Positions 9,594 to 20,989 of a stretch of DNA of 64,000 nt are shown one piece after another. The DNA comes from Prorocentrum cordatum (lineage: Eukaryota > Sar > Dinophyceae > Prorocentrales > Prorocentraceae). The notes beneath the pieces are model-generated. The model saw nothing but the letters and a program-made list of their open reading frames with translations, was not told the origin of the DNA and made no database searches. The position numbers and the translations under genes are program-made. Within the stretch, counting starts at the first letter, position 1. Each line of letters starts with the position of its first letter. The stretch is taken from the NCBI GenBank assembly GCA_963575745.1, contig CAUYUJ010001302.1, positions 15,001 through 79,000 on the forward strand, in the 5' to 3' direction.

Positions 9594-11062
9594 TTCCGGG
9601 GCGCTGGAGAGCTAGCTGGCACGAAAAATCTCGACGGACCTTTTGCTGACTTTTGGTCGGTTGAAAATTTTGTTCTCGAAATTCAGCCATTCGTTCGAGC
9701 TCTAGTATTTTTTTCCCACCATATTCGATCTTATTCCCGCTCGCCATCTTAATCTCAGTTCGATCGGGTAGATACTACTGCCAAAAAGCGTTGCGGCGGG
9801 ATCGGCCGTTTCGACTCATCTTGACATACGTTGTCGGTTTTCTGTACTTAACTCGAGCTGTAAGACAGCTACAGAGCTTCATACTTACAGAAACGGGTTC
9901 AAAATCATCAGTCGCGTCCGTCTGTTTCATCCAGAGGCCTGAACGTCTGCTACTCGAGCTAGGTCCGGGAAGCTATTCGTATTGTTCGAGTCATGTTGAC
10001 GAGTGCTGTCGGTTTTCTGTACTCAACTCGGTCTGTAGGTTGGTTACAGGCGCGTCCGTCTGTTGCATGTAAAGGTCTGAACTCGGTCTGCTACTCGAGC
10101 AGATTCGCGAAAATATCGTATCGCTCGAGCCATCTTGACATCGACTGTCGGTTTTCTGTACTTAACTCGAGCTCTAGGGGAGCTACAGAGCTGATACGCA
10201 CAGAAACCGATGCAGAATAAGCATCCGCGCTCATCTGCTGCATCGAAAGGTCTGAAATCGGTCTGCTACTCGAGCTAGATCTGCGAAACTATTCGTATCG
10301 TTCGAGTCATCTTGAGAGATGCTGTCCGTTGTCGCACGAAGCTCTGGCTGTAGGAGAGCTACAGAGCTGATACGCACAGAATCTGATTTGGCATCATCAG
10401 GCCGGCTCGTTTGTTGCATCCAGAGGTCTGAACTGGGTCTGCTACTAGGTCCGCGAAACTATTTGTATTATTCGAGTCAGCTTGACAGGTGTTGCCCATT
10501 TTCTGTATTGAATTCGGGCTGTAGGAGAGCTACAGAGCTGGTACGCACAGAAACCGATCCGGAAGCATCAGGTGCGTTGCATCGAGAGGTCTGAACTCGG
10601 TCTGCTAGAGCTAGGTTCGCAAAACTATTCGTATTCGACCGATATTGTTCCATATGATAGTGAATTTCTTTATTGAACTCGAGCTGCAGAGCAGCTCGAG
10701 AGCTCTTCTGCCGAAAATTAGAGGGATATCATGAGGCGCGAATCATCTAGACGCTTGATTTGGGTCTCTTGTGAGCGCAGACGCCAAACACGGATTCGTA
10801 CTCTGCTACTTTCACCCTAATGGTACTGTTTTTCTTGGTTCTACACTGCAGATGAGCTATAGAACTGTTCAGCACAGCAATGGGAAGGGAACTATCAGGG
10901 GCAACAGTGAAATGTATCTAGACGCCTGAGATCAGTCTGCTATCAGCGCTCGGGCTGAAAAACTATTCGTTCTCTGGTAATTCTTTACACATAATATATG
11001 GTCAGGAAGCTCTACGAGTCCCCCGGCGGTAAGAAGGTTGACGGTTTACCGCCGGCGCCCAG
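9594..11062 (+). mobile_element. HLE-A, plus-oriented
   Basis: It is the reverse complement of the usual A element: the A-specific 5' region (GGCGCTGGAGAGCTAGCTGG onward), about seven satellite units, the inverted repeat GGAAGCTCTACGAGTC, the hairpin (CCGGCGGTAAG..TTACCGCCGG) and CGCCCAG at 11062. The 5' tip is cut off by the E element. Confidence 0.7.
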
Positions 11063-11649
11063 TCTTTGTGCAAAGTTTGAAAGTTCGTTTTGAGAACCGG
11101 TATTTTTCCTCTTCGGCAAAGAGCTAAGAGGAATTCGGGCGCAGGGTGGAGCTAGTTGGCTGGCCCGACCAAAAGAGAGGATGTGTTAACCTGGGATCGG
11201 TTTTTTCACTTTATACACAAAAAAATGAAGTTTGTTGTGAGAAGTGAGAATTTCATTCCCTATAGTAAGCTATGACACACCTGCTGGTGAATTGTTTATG
11301 GCTGCAGGGGGAATATTACTATGAAAACACTTGGAGGAACCGACTTTGTATCGACACAAAAAATGCGTTTTTCTCAGTCATCTGATAAGCTTTTTCGGTG
11401 AGCAGGCAGGGATGGAGGGGGGGAGTGGATTATGCCGCTGCCAGGAAATTCCCAGGTCCGTAGGTGCAGTATAACTATTTAATCTTGGAGGAACCGACTA
11501 GAGATAAAAACCGAAAAATCGTGAGTTTCGAGTCTTTCGGCTCTCGCTTCAGAAGCTTCCTTCACATGTTCCGAAAAGCGCTGTGCGAGAAAAGAGCTCT
11601 ACGAGGTGCCCGGCGGCAACCTGGTTGACGGTTTACCGCCGGTTTCCAG
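11063..11649 (+). mobile_element. HLE-C, plus-oriented, rearranged
   Basis: C-type landmarks appear in order: the GAATTCGGGCGCAGGGTGGAGC region, AACACTTGGAGGAACCGAC twice, the GAAAAGAGCTCTACGAGG repeat, the hairpin and CCAG at 11649. About 11210-11300 is unfamiliar, and part of the interior is duplicated, so at least two copies may be merged. Confidence 0.55.
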
Positions 11650-12267
11650 TCTTTGTGCAAAATTTGAAAGTTCGTTTTGAGAACCGGTATTTTTCCCACC
11701 TGTAGTGGGTTATGCCGCGTCTGCCACTTAAATTCTCTGGTCCGTAGCTGCAATATTACTATCTAAAGACTTGAGGGAACCGTAAGCCGTTTCGAGCATC
11801 TTGACACGCGTTGACGGTTTTCTGTAGTTCTCTCGAGATTTAGGAGAGCAACAGAGCTGCTACTTACAGGAAGCGATTCAGAATCATCAGGCGCGTTTGT
11901 CTGTTCCATCGAGAGGTCTGAACTCGGTCTGCTACTCGAGCTAGATCCACGAAACTGTTCGCATTATACGAGTGATCTTGAGAGGTGCTGTCGATTTCCC
12001 TTAACTGAAGATTTAGAAGAGCTACAGAGCTGGCACGCATATGAACCAATTCAGTATCACCCGGCGCGTTCTTTTCTCGCATCGAGAGGTCTGAACTCGG
12101 TCTGGCACTCGAGCTAGGTCCACGAAGCGAAGATACAATATATATATGGAGTTTTTTCTTCACGCTCGAGAAAGCTTTTTTCGTATGCTCCGAGCAGCGC
12201 CGCGCGAGAACAGAGCTCTACGAGGCTCCCGGCGGTTACCTGGTGGACGGTTTACCGCCGGATCCCA
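11650..12267 (+). mobile_element. HLE-E, plus-oriented, first of two head-to-tail copies
   Basis: A C-like segment (CACCTGTAGTGGGTTATGCC) runs through ACTTGAGGGAACCGT into two satellite units. The E-specific end follows (CTCGAGAAAGC..GCGCGAGAACAGAGC), then the hairpin and GATCCCA. The true 5' terminus is missing. Confidence 0.6.
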
Positions 12268-12834
12268 ATATTTTTCCCACCTGTAACGGGTTATACCGCG
12301 TCTGCAAGTTATTCTCAGGTTCGTAGCTGCAATATTACTATTAAAAAACTTGAGGGAACCGTCGGCCGTTTCGAGTGATCTTAACACGCGTTGACGGTTT
12401 TCTGTACTTGACTCGAGATTTAGGACAGCTACAGAGCTGATACTTACAGAAATCGATTTAGAATCATCAGGCGCTTTCGTCTGTTCCATCGAGAGGTCTG
12501 AACTCGGTCTGCAACTCGAGCTAGATCCGCGAAACTATTTGTAATGTACGAGTCATTTTGACGAGTGCTGTCGGTGTCCCTTAACTGGTACGCATATAAA
12601 CCGATCCAGTATCACCCGGCGCGTTCTTTCCTCGCATCGATAGGTCCGAACTCGGTCTGGCACTCGAGCTAGCTCCACGAAACGAAAATGCAAAATGAAA
12701 AAAAAACACTCTTGGACCTCTTTTCTTCACGCTTGAGAAAGCTTTTTTCCTGTGCTCCTCGCAGCGCCGCGCGAGAACAGAGCTGTACGAGGCTCCCGGC
12801 GGTTACCTGGTTAACGGTTTACCGCCAGATCCCA
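12268..12834 (+). mobile_element. HLE-E, plus-oriented, second head-to-tail copy
   Basis: It has the same internal order as the copy at 11650-12267, directly abutting it, and ends at the hairpin and GATCCCA at 12834. Tandem head-to-tail copies fit rolling-circle amplification or end-to-end insertion. Confidence 0.6.
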
Positions 12835-12872
12835 ATCTAAAACCCTCTAGCCCTCAGAGAGCTCTCCGGGAA
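12835..12872 (-). mobile_element. HLE-D fragment (5' tip)
   Basis: It matches the last ~38 bp of the D element at 24175-24499 (ACCCTCTAGC..GCTCTCCGGGAA), followed by C-type sequence TAACCCACTACAGG. Confidence 0.55.
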
Positions 12873-12934
12873 TAACCCACTACAGGTGCGGAAAATACCT
12901 GTTCTTGAAACGAATTTTCAAATCTCTCACGACA
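12873..12934 (-). mobile_element. HLE-C fragment
   Basis: C-type interior (CCCACTACAGGTGCGG to TCTCACGACA), cut by the A hairpin at 12935. Confidence 0.5.
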
Positions 12935-13842
12935 CTGGGCGCCGGCGCTAAACCCTCGACATTTCTTACCGCCGGGAGACTCGTAGAGCTTCCATGCCAT
13001 ATATTACTGGCGCCGGCGGTAAGCCGTCAACCTGGTCACCGCCGGGAACCTCGTAGAGCTCCTTCCACGCGTGAGAGTGCGTAGAATCGACAGAGAAAGT
13101 TTCTCGAGGCATTTCTCGAAAAAGGGAAAATTGATTTTTTTGATGTCGATATCAAGTGGGTTCCGCCAAGTGTTTTGATAGTAAGTTTGCGCCTACAGAG
13201 CTCATATTAAGACGCAGAGGCCCTCATAGTCGTTTACAGGTGCGAAAAATCTGCTTTCTCAAAATGAATGGTCAAATATCTTTCAAATATTCGCAAAACC
13301 ACCCAAAAGTTGCCACTTTGTCCTTTCTCGTCGGCTCGACCAACTAGCTCCACCCCGCGCCGGAATTCCTCTAGCTCATCGATGCCGAAGAGGTCTACGA
13401 GGCATGTCCAATGAATTGGCAGAGAACGAATAGTTTTTCAGCCTCAGCGCTGATAGCAGACTGATATCAGGTTTCTAGATATATTTCACTATTACCCCTT
13501 ACGATTCACTCCCATTGCTGTGCTGAACAGCTCCAATGCCTCAGAGCTCTCCAGCTCATCTGCACCTCGAGTTCCGCCAGGAAACGAATTCCATCACAAG
13601 AAAAAAAAGAGTATGACTAGTTCTTTGGCGTTTGCGCTCCTAACAGACCCAAGCCAAGCGTCTAGATACTTCGACTAGCGCGCCTCATGTTTTTTCTTAT
13701 GATGCACGTGCGGAAGAGCTCTCGAACTAATCTGCAGCTCGAGTTAAGTGGAGAAATTCACCATTATTTCGAAAAAATCGGTCGGATATAAAATAATTTT
13801 GCAAACCTAACTCGAGTACAAGACTGAGTTCAGAGCTCTAGA
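12935..13842 (-). mobile_element. HLE-A interrupted by a B element
   Basis: The hairpin and terminal repeat lie at 12935-12995; then ATATATTA is split by B (13017-13403) and resumes TGTCCAATGAATT, matching the uninterrupted ATATATTATGTCC at about 13910. Satellite units continue to 13842, where another A begins. Confidence 0.7.
13017..13403 (-). mobile_element. HLE-B, complete copy (387 bp)
   Basis: It runs from CTGGCGCCGGCGG with the GGTAA..GGTCACC hairpin to GAAGAGGTCTACGAGGCA. The interior has the B landmark GAGCTCATATTAAGACG. Removing it restores the host A sequence exactly. Confidence 0.8.
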
Positions 13843-15661
13843 CTGGGCGCCGGCGGTAAACCGTCAACCTTTCTTACCGCAGGGGGACTCGTAGAGCTTC
13901 CTGACCATATATTATGTCCAAAGAATTAGCAGAGAACGAACAGTTTTTCAGCCCGAGCGCTGATAGCAGACTGATCTCAGGCGTCGAGTGATATTCCATT
14001 GCTGTGCTGAACAATTCTATAGCTCATCAGCAGCGCGTAGAAAATACCATTAGGCAGAAAATAGCAAAGTACGAATCCGTGCTTGGCGTCTGCACTCACA
14101 ACAGACCCAAACCAAGCGTCTAGATGTTTTGCGCCTCGCGATGTCCTTCTGATTTTTCGGCCGAAAAGCAGCTCGAGTTCAGTAAAGAAATCCGCCATCA
14201 TTTGGGAAGAAAATTGGGTCGAATAGGAATAGCTTTGTGAACCTAGCTCGGGTAGCAGACCAAGTTCAAACTTCTCGATGCAACAGACGAACGCTCACAA
14301 TGCTTCTGCATCAGTTTCTGTGCGTACCAGCTCTGCAGCTCTCCTACAGCCCGAGTTCAATACAGAAAAGGGACAAGATCTGTCAAGATGATTTGAAGAA
14401 TACGAATAGTTTTGCGGACCTAGCTCGAGCAGCAAACCCAGTTCATACCTATGGATGCAACATACGAACGCGCATGATCCTTCCGAATCAGTGTCTGTGC
14501 GTATCGGTTCTGTAGGTCTCCTACAGCCCGAGTTACGTGCGAAAATCCACAGCACCTCTCAAGATGACTCGAACGATACGAATAGTTTCGCGAACCAAGT
14601 AGCAGATCGAGTTCAGACCTCTGGATGCAACAGACCGCGCCCGATTATTTGGCATTCGTTTCTGTGCGCATCAGCTCGGTAGCTCCCCTCGAGCTCGAGT
14701 TGAGTATAGCAAACCGACAGTCCCTGTTCAGATGGCTCGAGCAATACGAATAGTTTTGCGGACCTAGCTCGAGTAGCAGACCGAGTTCAGACCTCTGCAT
14801 GCGACAGGCGGACGCGCCTGATGTCTCCGAATCGGTTTCTGTGATTACCAGCTCTCTAGCCCCCCTACAGCCCGAGTTAAGTGCAGAAAACCGACAGCAC
14901 CTCTCAAGATGACTCGAACAATACGAATAGTTTCGCGGATCTAGCTCGGGCAGCAGACTGAGTTCAGACCTCTGGATGCGACAGACGAACGCGCCCGATG
15001 ATTCTGAATTTCTGTAAGTATGAGCTCTGTAACTGCCCTACAGCTCGAGTTAAGTACAAAAAACCGACAACACCTGTCGAGATGACTTGAAATAGCCGAT
15101 CCCGCCCGCGTGCTTTTTGGCAGTAAAAGATACCCGATCGAGCTGATATCAAGACGGCGAGCGGGAATAAGATCGAATATCACGGGAAAAAATACTAGAG
15201 CTCTAACGAATGGTTGAATTTCGAAAACAAGATTTTCAACTGACCAAAAGTCATCAGAAGGTCCGTCGAGATTTTTCTTGCCAACTAGCTTTCCAGCGCC
15301 CCGGAACTGGGAACCGGCGGTGAACCGTCAACCAGGTTACCACCGGGAGCCTCGTAGAGCTCTTTCCTTACGCGGCGCTTACATGGAAAGAGCTTAAAAA
15401 ATATGTTCTTCTCATTTTCATTCAAAGACGGTTCCCCCAAGTCTTTTGATAGACGCGGCACAACCCACTACAGGTGCGAAAAATACCAGATCTCAAAACG
15501 AATGTTGAAATGTCTCACAATCTTTGTCTAACAGGCCCAAATTTCACACATTGTCCGTCGGGGCCGGATCGGCTAACTAGCTGCACCCCGCGCCGGAATT
15601 CCTCTAGCTCATCGACGCCGAAGCTCTACGAGGTACTAGCTGAGGGAAGCTCCACGAGTTA
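13843..15661 (-). mobile_element. HLE-A interrupted by a C element
   Basis: Hairpin at 13843, about seven satellite units (13920-15080), the A-specific 5' region (CGATCCCGCCCG..TTTTTGGCAGTAAAAG), C inserted at 15307, and the 5' tip CTAGCTGAGGGAAGCTCCACGAGTTA at 15636-15661. About 20 bp around the C junction are missing. Confidence 0.7.
15307..15635 (-). mobile_element. HLE-C, short copy (329 bp)
   Basis: It runs from CTGGGAACCGGCGG to GCCGAAGCTCTACGAGGTA. The hairpin is imperfect (GGTGAACC..GGTTACC) and the interior carries small deletions relative to 25910-26307. Confidence 0.75.
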
Positions 15662-15989
15662 CTGGCGCCGGCGGTGAACCGTCAACCTAGTCACCGCCGG
15701 GAACCTCGTAGAGCTTCTCACACTGAGAGTGCTCTGAATCGAGTCATGAAATGAAAGTTGTTTAAAAATCTTGATTTTCGAAATTTTCGATATTCATATT
15801 CGCTCGGTTCCGGGAAGTCAATTCTTAATAAAATACATCGGGAGAGCTCAGCTGCTGTCAGAACAAAGTTTATATGCCAATGCTCGGCGTAAAAATCTGC
15901 TTTCTTGAAATAAATGGTCAAATATCTCTCAAATCTTAGCAAAACCGACCAAAAGTCATCACTTTCTCTGTTCTGGCCGGGTCGGCCAA
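15662..15989 (-). mobile_element. HLE-G, 3' part
   Basis: The B-type hairpin is followed by the G landmarks TTCATATTCGCTCGG and TTATATGCCAATGCTCGGCG. It is cut at GGCCAA (15989) by an E element, at the commonest insertion site in this window. Confidence 0.7.
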
Positions 15990-16167
15990 CTGCGATCCGG
16001 CGGCAAGCCGTCAACCAGATAACCGCCGGGAGCCTCCTAGAGCTCTGTTCTCTCGCGGCGCTGCTCGGTGCACACTCAAGCGCGAAGAGAAAAGGTCAAA
16101 AATATGTCTTTTTCTCCCAACCATCCTGTGGCGTTGGGTCCTCGTTTTGAAGAGACGGTGCCCCGCG
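15990..16167 (-). mobile_element. HLE-E, 3' part
   Basis: The hairpin is diverged (GATCCGGCGGCAAGCC..GATAACCGCCGGG), then GAGCTCTGTTCTCTCGCGGCGC as in the E element at 19539. It runs into a pyrimidine-rich stretch and the 89-bp tandem array, which appears to replace its interior. Confidence 0.6.
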
Positions 16168-16211
16168 TTCCTCTCCTCTACTCTCCTCTCCTCCTCTTCC
16201 CCCTCCTCCCT
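16168..16211. repeat. Pyrimidine-rich tract
   Basis: CTCTCCTCTACTCTCC and similar sequence flanks the 89-bp array. Confidence 0.7.
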
Positions 16212-17149
16212 CGTGCCCGCGCCCGCATGCGTCAGCCACACCCATGTCGGCACACCCCTCACGCGCTTCGTGGCTCCATAGGGAGCTCCACCGAAGGCCC
16301 CAGTGCCCGCGCCCGCATGCGTCACCCACACCCATTTCGGCACACCCCTCACACGCTTCGCGGCTCCATAGGGAGCTCCACCGAAGGCCCCAGCGCCCGC
16401 GCCCGCATGCGTCACCCACACCCATTTCGGCACACCCCTCACACGTTTCGCGGCTCCATAGGGAGCTCCACCGAAGGCCCCAGTGCCCGCGCCCGCATGC
16501 GTCACCCACACCCATTTCGGCACACCCCTCACACGTTCGTGGCTCCATAGGGAGCTCCACCGAAGGCCCCAGTGCCCGCGCCCGCATGCGTCACCCACAC
16601 CAATTTCGGCACACCCCTCACACGTTTCGTGGCCCATAGGGAGCTCCACCGAAGGCCCCAGTGCCCGCGCCGCATGCGTCACCCACACCCATTTCGGCAC
16701 ACCCCTCACACGTTTCGTGGCTCCATAGGGAGCTCCACCGAAGGCCCCAGTGCCCGCGCCGCATGCGTCCCCCACACCCATTTCGGCACACCCCTCACAC
16801 GTTTCGTGGCCCCATAGGGAGCTCCACCGAAGGCCCCAGTGCCCGCGCCCGCATGCGTCACCCACACTCATTTCGGCACACCCCTCACACGCTTCGTGGC
16901 TGCATAGGGAGCTCCACCGAAGGCCCCAGTGCCCTCGCCCGCATGCATCACCCACATCCATTTCGGCACACCCCTCACACGCTTCGTGGCTCCATAGGGA
17001 GCTCCACCGAAGGCCCCAGTGCCCGCGCCCGCATGCGTCACCCACACCCATTTCGGCACACCCCTCACACGTTTCGTGGCCCCATAGGGAGCTCCACCGA
17101 AGGCCCCAGTGCCCGCGCCCGCATGCGTCACCCACACCCATTTCGGCAC
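16212..17149. repeat. 89-bp tandem array, about 10.5 copies
   Basis: Units (GTGCCCGCGCCCGCATGCGT ... CATAGGGAGCTCCACCGAAGG) repeat every 89 bp (GCATGC at 16315 and 16404), a few at 86-88 bp. It is GC-rich and unlike the satellite elsewhere. Stops are absent from several frames, giving long spurious ORFs. It sits between an E fragment and a plus-oriented A fragment. Confidence 0.9.
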
Positions 17150-17698
17150 TCGGGCTGTAGGGGGGCTACAGTGCTGCTGGTCACAGGAATCGATTTGAAG
17201 ACATCACGCGCGTCCACCTGTCGAATCCAGAGCTCGGAACTCGGTCTGCTGCCCGAACTAAGTCCGCGAAACTATTCGTATTGTTCGAGTCATCCTGAGA
17301 GGTGCTGTCGGTTTTCTGCACTTAACTCGGGCTGTAGGGGGGCTGCAGGGCTGATAATCACAGGAATCGATGCGGAGACATCAGACGCGTCCGCCTGTCG
17401 CATTCAGGTCTGAACTCAGTCTGATACTCGAGCTGGGTTTGCCAAACTATTCGTTTTGTTCGAGTCATCTTGAGAGGTGCTGTCGATTTACGCACGTAAC
17501 TCGGGCTGTAGCAGAGCTCGTACAGAAGACAATCCAAAAGCATCGGGGGCGTTCGGCTGTTGCATCGAGAGGTCTGGAACCGCCTGGGCTGAAAAAACTA
17601 TTCGTTCTCTGCAATCTTTTTCGACATTATATATTGTCAGGAAGCTCTACGGGCCCCCCGGCGGTAAGGAAGGTTGACGGTTTACCGCCGGCTCCCAG
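17150..17698 (+). mobile_element. HLE-A, plus-oriented, 3' part
   Basis: About two and a half satellite units in reverse orientation, GGAAGCTCTACGGGCC, the hairpin and CTCCCAG at 17698. The 5' part is missing where the 89-bp array begins. Confidence 0.65.
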
Positions 17699-17746
17699 TG
17701 CGATGACTTGGGGTCGGTTTTTCTTTCTTTCTGCAAAATTTGAAAA
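17699..17746. other. Short unassigned segment between HLEs
   Basis: TGCGATGACTTGGGGTCGG and a T-rich run; possibly the remnant of a C or B element that hosted its neighbours. Confidence 0.3.
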
Positions 17747-17969
17747 TACCTCGCAGAGCTCTTCGTTATCGATGAGCTAGAGGAATTCCGGCGCGGGGTG
17801 GAGCTAGTTGGTCGACCCTGCCAGAAAAGAAGATGTCATAACTTTGGGTCGGTTTTGCTAAGATTTGAAAGATATTTGACAATTCATTTTAAGAAAGCAG
17901 ATTTTTCGCACCTGTAGACGACTGTGAAGGCCTCTGCATCTTATTATGAGCTCTGTAGGCGCACTTTTA
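17747..17969 (+). mobile_element. HLE-B, plus-oriented, 5' part
   Basis: It starts TACCTCGCAGAGCTCTTCG, the 5' terminus on its own strand, and continues through the half common to B, C, G, H and I to GTAGGCGCACTTTTA, where a C element begins at 17970. Confidence 0.65.
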
Positions 17970-18300
17970 CTGGGACCCGGCGGTAAACCGTCAACCCGGT
18001 TACCGCCGGGAAGCTTGTAGAGCTCTTTTCTTGCGGCGATCGGGAAAAAGCTTCTGGAGCGAGAAACGGAAAAAAAACTCGAAAAAACACGTTCTTCTGT
18101 TTTCATCCAACGTCGGTTGCTCCAAGTGTTTTGATAGTAATACTGCACCTACCGACATGAAAATTTTACTCGCTGACGCGGCATGATCCACTACAGGTGC
18201 GAGAAATCTGGTTTCTTAAAATAAATGGTTGAATATCTGTCAAATCATAGCAAAACCGACCGAAAGTTGCCACATTGTCCTTTCTGGCCGGGTCGACCAA
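17970..18300 (-). mobile_element. HLE-C, 3' part
   Basis: It opens CTGGGACCCGGCGG with hairpin and terminal repeat; the C landmark TACTGCACCTACCGACATG is present. It is cut at GGTCGACCAA by the G element at 18301. Confidence 0.7.
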
Positions 18301-18637
18301 CTGGCTCCGGCGGTGAACCGTCAAGCTGGTCACCACCGGGAACCTCGTAGAGCTCCTTGGACGAGTAAGAGAGCTCAGGATCGAATCAGAGTAATAAAAT
18401 GAACATTTTCTCAAAATCTTCATTTTTCGATTTTTCGATATTCATGATAGCTCGGTTCCCGGAAGTCAACTCATAATAGAATGCATCAGGGAAGCTGAGC
18501 TGCTCTCAGAATCAAGTTTATATGCGTATGCTCAGCGCAAAAATCTGCTTTCTCAAAATGAATGGTCTAATATCTTTTGAACCTTAGCAAAACCGTCCAA
18601 AAGTCACCACTTTGTTCGCCCGGGCCGGGTCGACCGA
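18301..18637 (-). mobile_element. HLE-G, 3' part
   Basis: CTGGCTCCGGCGGTGAACC hairpin, terminal repeat, then the G landmarks (TTCATGATAGCTCGG, TTATATGCGTATGCTC). Cut at GTCGACCGA by the A element at 18638. Confidence 0.65.
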
Positions 18638-20288
18638 CTGGGCGCCGGCGGTAAACCGTCAACCTTTCTTACCGCCGGGGGACTCGTAGAGCTTCCTGAC
18701 CATATATGATGTCGAAAAAGATTGCAGAGAACGAATAGTTTTTCATCCCAAGCAAATTCAGACCTCTCGATGCAACAGCGGAACGCCCCTGATGCTTCTG
18801 GATCGTTTTCTGTGCGTACGAGCTCTGTAGCTCTCCTACAGCCCGAGTTACGTGCGAAAACCGATAGCACCTCTCAAGATGACTCGAACAATACGAACAG
18901 CTTCGCGAACCCAGCTCGGTATCAGACCGAGCTCATACCTCTGAATGCGACAGGCGGACGTGCATGATTTCTCAATCGGTTCCTGTGATTACGGCCCCCC
19001 TGCAGCCCGAGTTAAGTGCAGAAAACCGACAGCACCTCTCAAGATGGCTCAAACAAACAGACCTAGCTCGGGCAGCAGACCGGGTTCCGAGCTCTGGATT
19101 CGACAGGCGGACGCGCCTGATGTTTTCAAATCGATTTCTGTGACTACCAGCCCTGTAGCCCCCCCTACAGCCCGAGTTAAGTACAGAAAACTGACAGCAC
19201 CTCTCAAGATGATTCGAAGAATACGAATAGTTTCGCGAACCTAGCTCGGGCAGCAACGAGTTCAAAGCTCTGGCTTCAACCGATAAACGCGATTGATGAT
19301 TCTGGGTTGTTTTCTCTAAACATCAGCTCTCTAGCTGTCCTATAGCTCGAGTGAACTACAAAAAAAAAAAAGACAACGCCTCTCGAGATGACTCGAAACG
19401 GCCGATCCCGCCTGGACGCTTTTTGGCAGTAAATAGTACCCGATCGAGCTGAGATCCAGACGGCGAGCAGGAATAAGATCGGATATCACGGTAAAAAATA
19501 CTAGAGCTCTAACGAATGGTTCAATTTCGAGAACAAAACTGGGATCCGGCGGTAAACCGTCAACCAGGTAATCGTAGAGCTCTGTTCTCGCGCGGCGCTG
19601 CTCGAAGCACACGAAAGAAGCTTTCTCAAGCGTGAAGAAAAAATCGAACATATTTGTTCTATTTTGCATCTTCGCTTCGTGGACCTAGCTGCCAGACCGA
19701 GTTCGGACCTCTCGATGCGAGAAAAGAACGTGCCGGGTAATACTGGATCGGTTTACATGCGTAACAGCTCTGAAGATCTAATCTTTAGTTAAGGAAAACG
19801 GACAACACTCGTCAAAATGACTCGTATAATACGAATAGCTTCGCGGGCCTAGCTCTAGCAGCAGACCAAGTTCAGACCTCTCGATGGAACAGACGAACGC
19901 GCCTGATGATTCTGAATCAGTTTCTGTAAGTATCAGCTCAGTAGCTGTCCTAAATCTCGAGTTAAGTACAGAAAACCGTCAACACGTGTCAAGATGACTC
20001 GAAACGGCCAACGGTTCCCTCAAGTCTTTTGATAGTAATATTGCAGCTACAGACCTGCAAATTTAACTGGAAGACGCGGCATAACCCGCTACAGGTGGGA
20101 AAAATACCTGTTTGTAAAACGAACTTTCAAATTTGCACAAAGATAAACAAACCGACCCCAAGTCGTCACATTCTCTCTTAAGGTCGGGTCGGCCAACTAC
20201 ACCCTGCGCCCGAATTCCTCTTAGCTCATCTTGCCGAAGAGCTGACGTATTTTCAACCGACCAAAAGTCAGCAAAAGGTCCGTCGAGA
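18638..20288 (-). mobile_element. HLE-A carrying E, composite copy 1
   Basis: The hairpin at 18638 is followed by three to four satellite units and the A-specific 5' region. GAGAACAAAA^TTTTCAACC is split exactly by E (19539-20249). It is cut at GTCCGTCGAGA (20288) by a D fragment. Much of it recurs at 20990-22138. Confidence 0.75.
19539..20249 (-). mobile_element. HLE-E, complete copy (711 bp)
   Basis: It runs from CTGGGATCCGGCGG to GAAGAGCTGACGTA. The inner hairpin arm is deleted (CCAGGTA joined to ATCGTAGAG), a deletion shared with the copy at 21883. The interior has satellite units next to the hairpin side and C-type sequence next to the 5' side. The flanks rejoin precisely. Confidence 0.75.
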
Positions 20289-20328
20289 CTTGGTAGCGTC
20301 CAAAAACCAGGAGGGCAAAGAGAACACA
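20289..20328 (-). mobile_element. HLE-D fragment
   Basis: CTTGGTAGCGTCC and the next ~27 bp match the start of the D element at 24175. It is cut by a C element at 20329. Confidence 0.55.
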
Positions 20329-20689
20329 CTGGAAACCGGCGGTAAATCGTCAACCAGGCTACCGCCGGCCAACTCGTAGAGCTCGTTCCTTGCACAGCGC
20401 TCTCGGAACACATGAAGGAAATCAGTTCCACCAAGTATGATAGTAATACTGCACCTACGGATCTGAGAATTCGAACGCATTTTTTAATGTCCATACAAAG
20501 TCGGTTTCTCCAAGTGTTTTGATAGTAATACTTCACCTAGAGCCCTTAAAATTTAACCAGCAAATACACCATAGCAAACTACAGCAAATGAAAATCTCAC
20601 TTCTGAAAAAGAACTTCACAATTTTACACACAGTGAAAAAAAAAAACGACCCCAGGTTACCACATTGTCTCATTCAGTCGGGCTGGCCA
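20329..20689 (-). mobile_element. HLE-C, 3' part, rearranged
   Basis: The diverged hairpin (GGTAAATCG..GGCTACCGCCGG) is followed by C interior in which the TGATAGTAATACTGCACC segment occurs twice, an internal duplication or merged copy. Cut at GGCTGGCCAA by B. Confidence 0.6.
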
Positions 20690-20989
20690 ACTGGCGCCGG
20701 CGGTGAACCGTCAACCTGGTCACCGCCGGGAACCTCGTAGAGCTCCTTTCACGCGTCAGAGTGCTCAGAGTCAGGGAGAGCTTCTGGAGGCGTTTCTCGA
20801 AAAAGGCAAAATTGATTTTTTATATGTCGACATAAAGATGGTTCCGCCAAGTATTTTGATAATAAAAATGCGCCTAGAGAGCTCATATTAAGACGGAGAG
20901 GCCCTCATAGTTGTTTACAGGTGCGGAAAATCTGCTTTCTGAAAATAAATGGTCCAATATCTTTCAAATATTTGCAAAACCACCCAAAA
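20690..20989 (-). mobile_element. HLE-B, 3' part
   Basis: Intact B hairpin (GGTGA..TCACC), terminal repeat and GAGCTCATATTAAGACG; cut at CCACCCAAAA by A. Confidence 0.75.

Noticed and set aside
9791-10594. Many 60-250-codon ORFs in satellite regions with repeated Cys/Ser/Tyr-rich peptides
   Set aside because: They are translations of the ~177-bp repeat and recur wherever the repeat occurs in that frame and orientation. They break at unit variants.
15662-15989. HLEs as introns or introner elements
   Set aside because: Termini are CTGG/TA, not GT/AG, and they interrupt other mobile elements, not coding sequence.
16011-17413. Long ORFs in several frames over the 89-bp array (up to 376 codons)
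   Set aside because: The period is not a multiple of three and the unit lacks stops, so open frames arise in several frames and on both strands. No start context, domain or codon pattern supports a protein.
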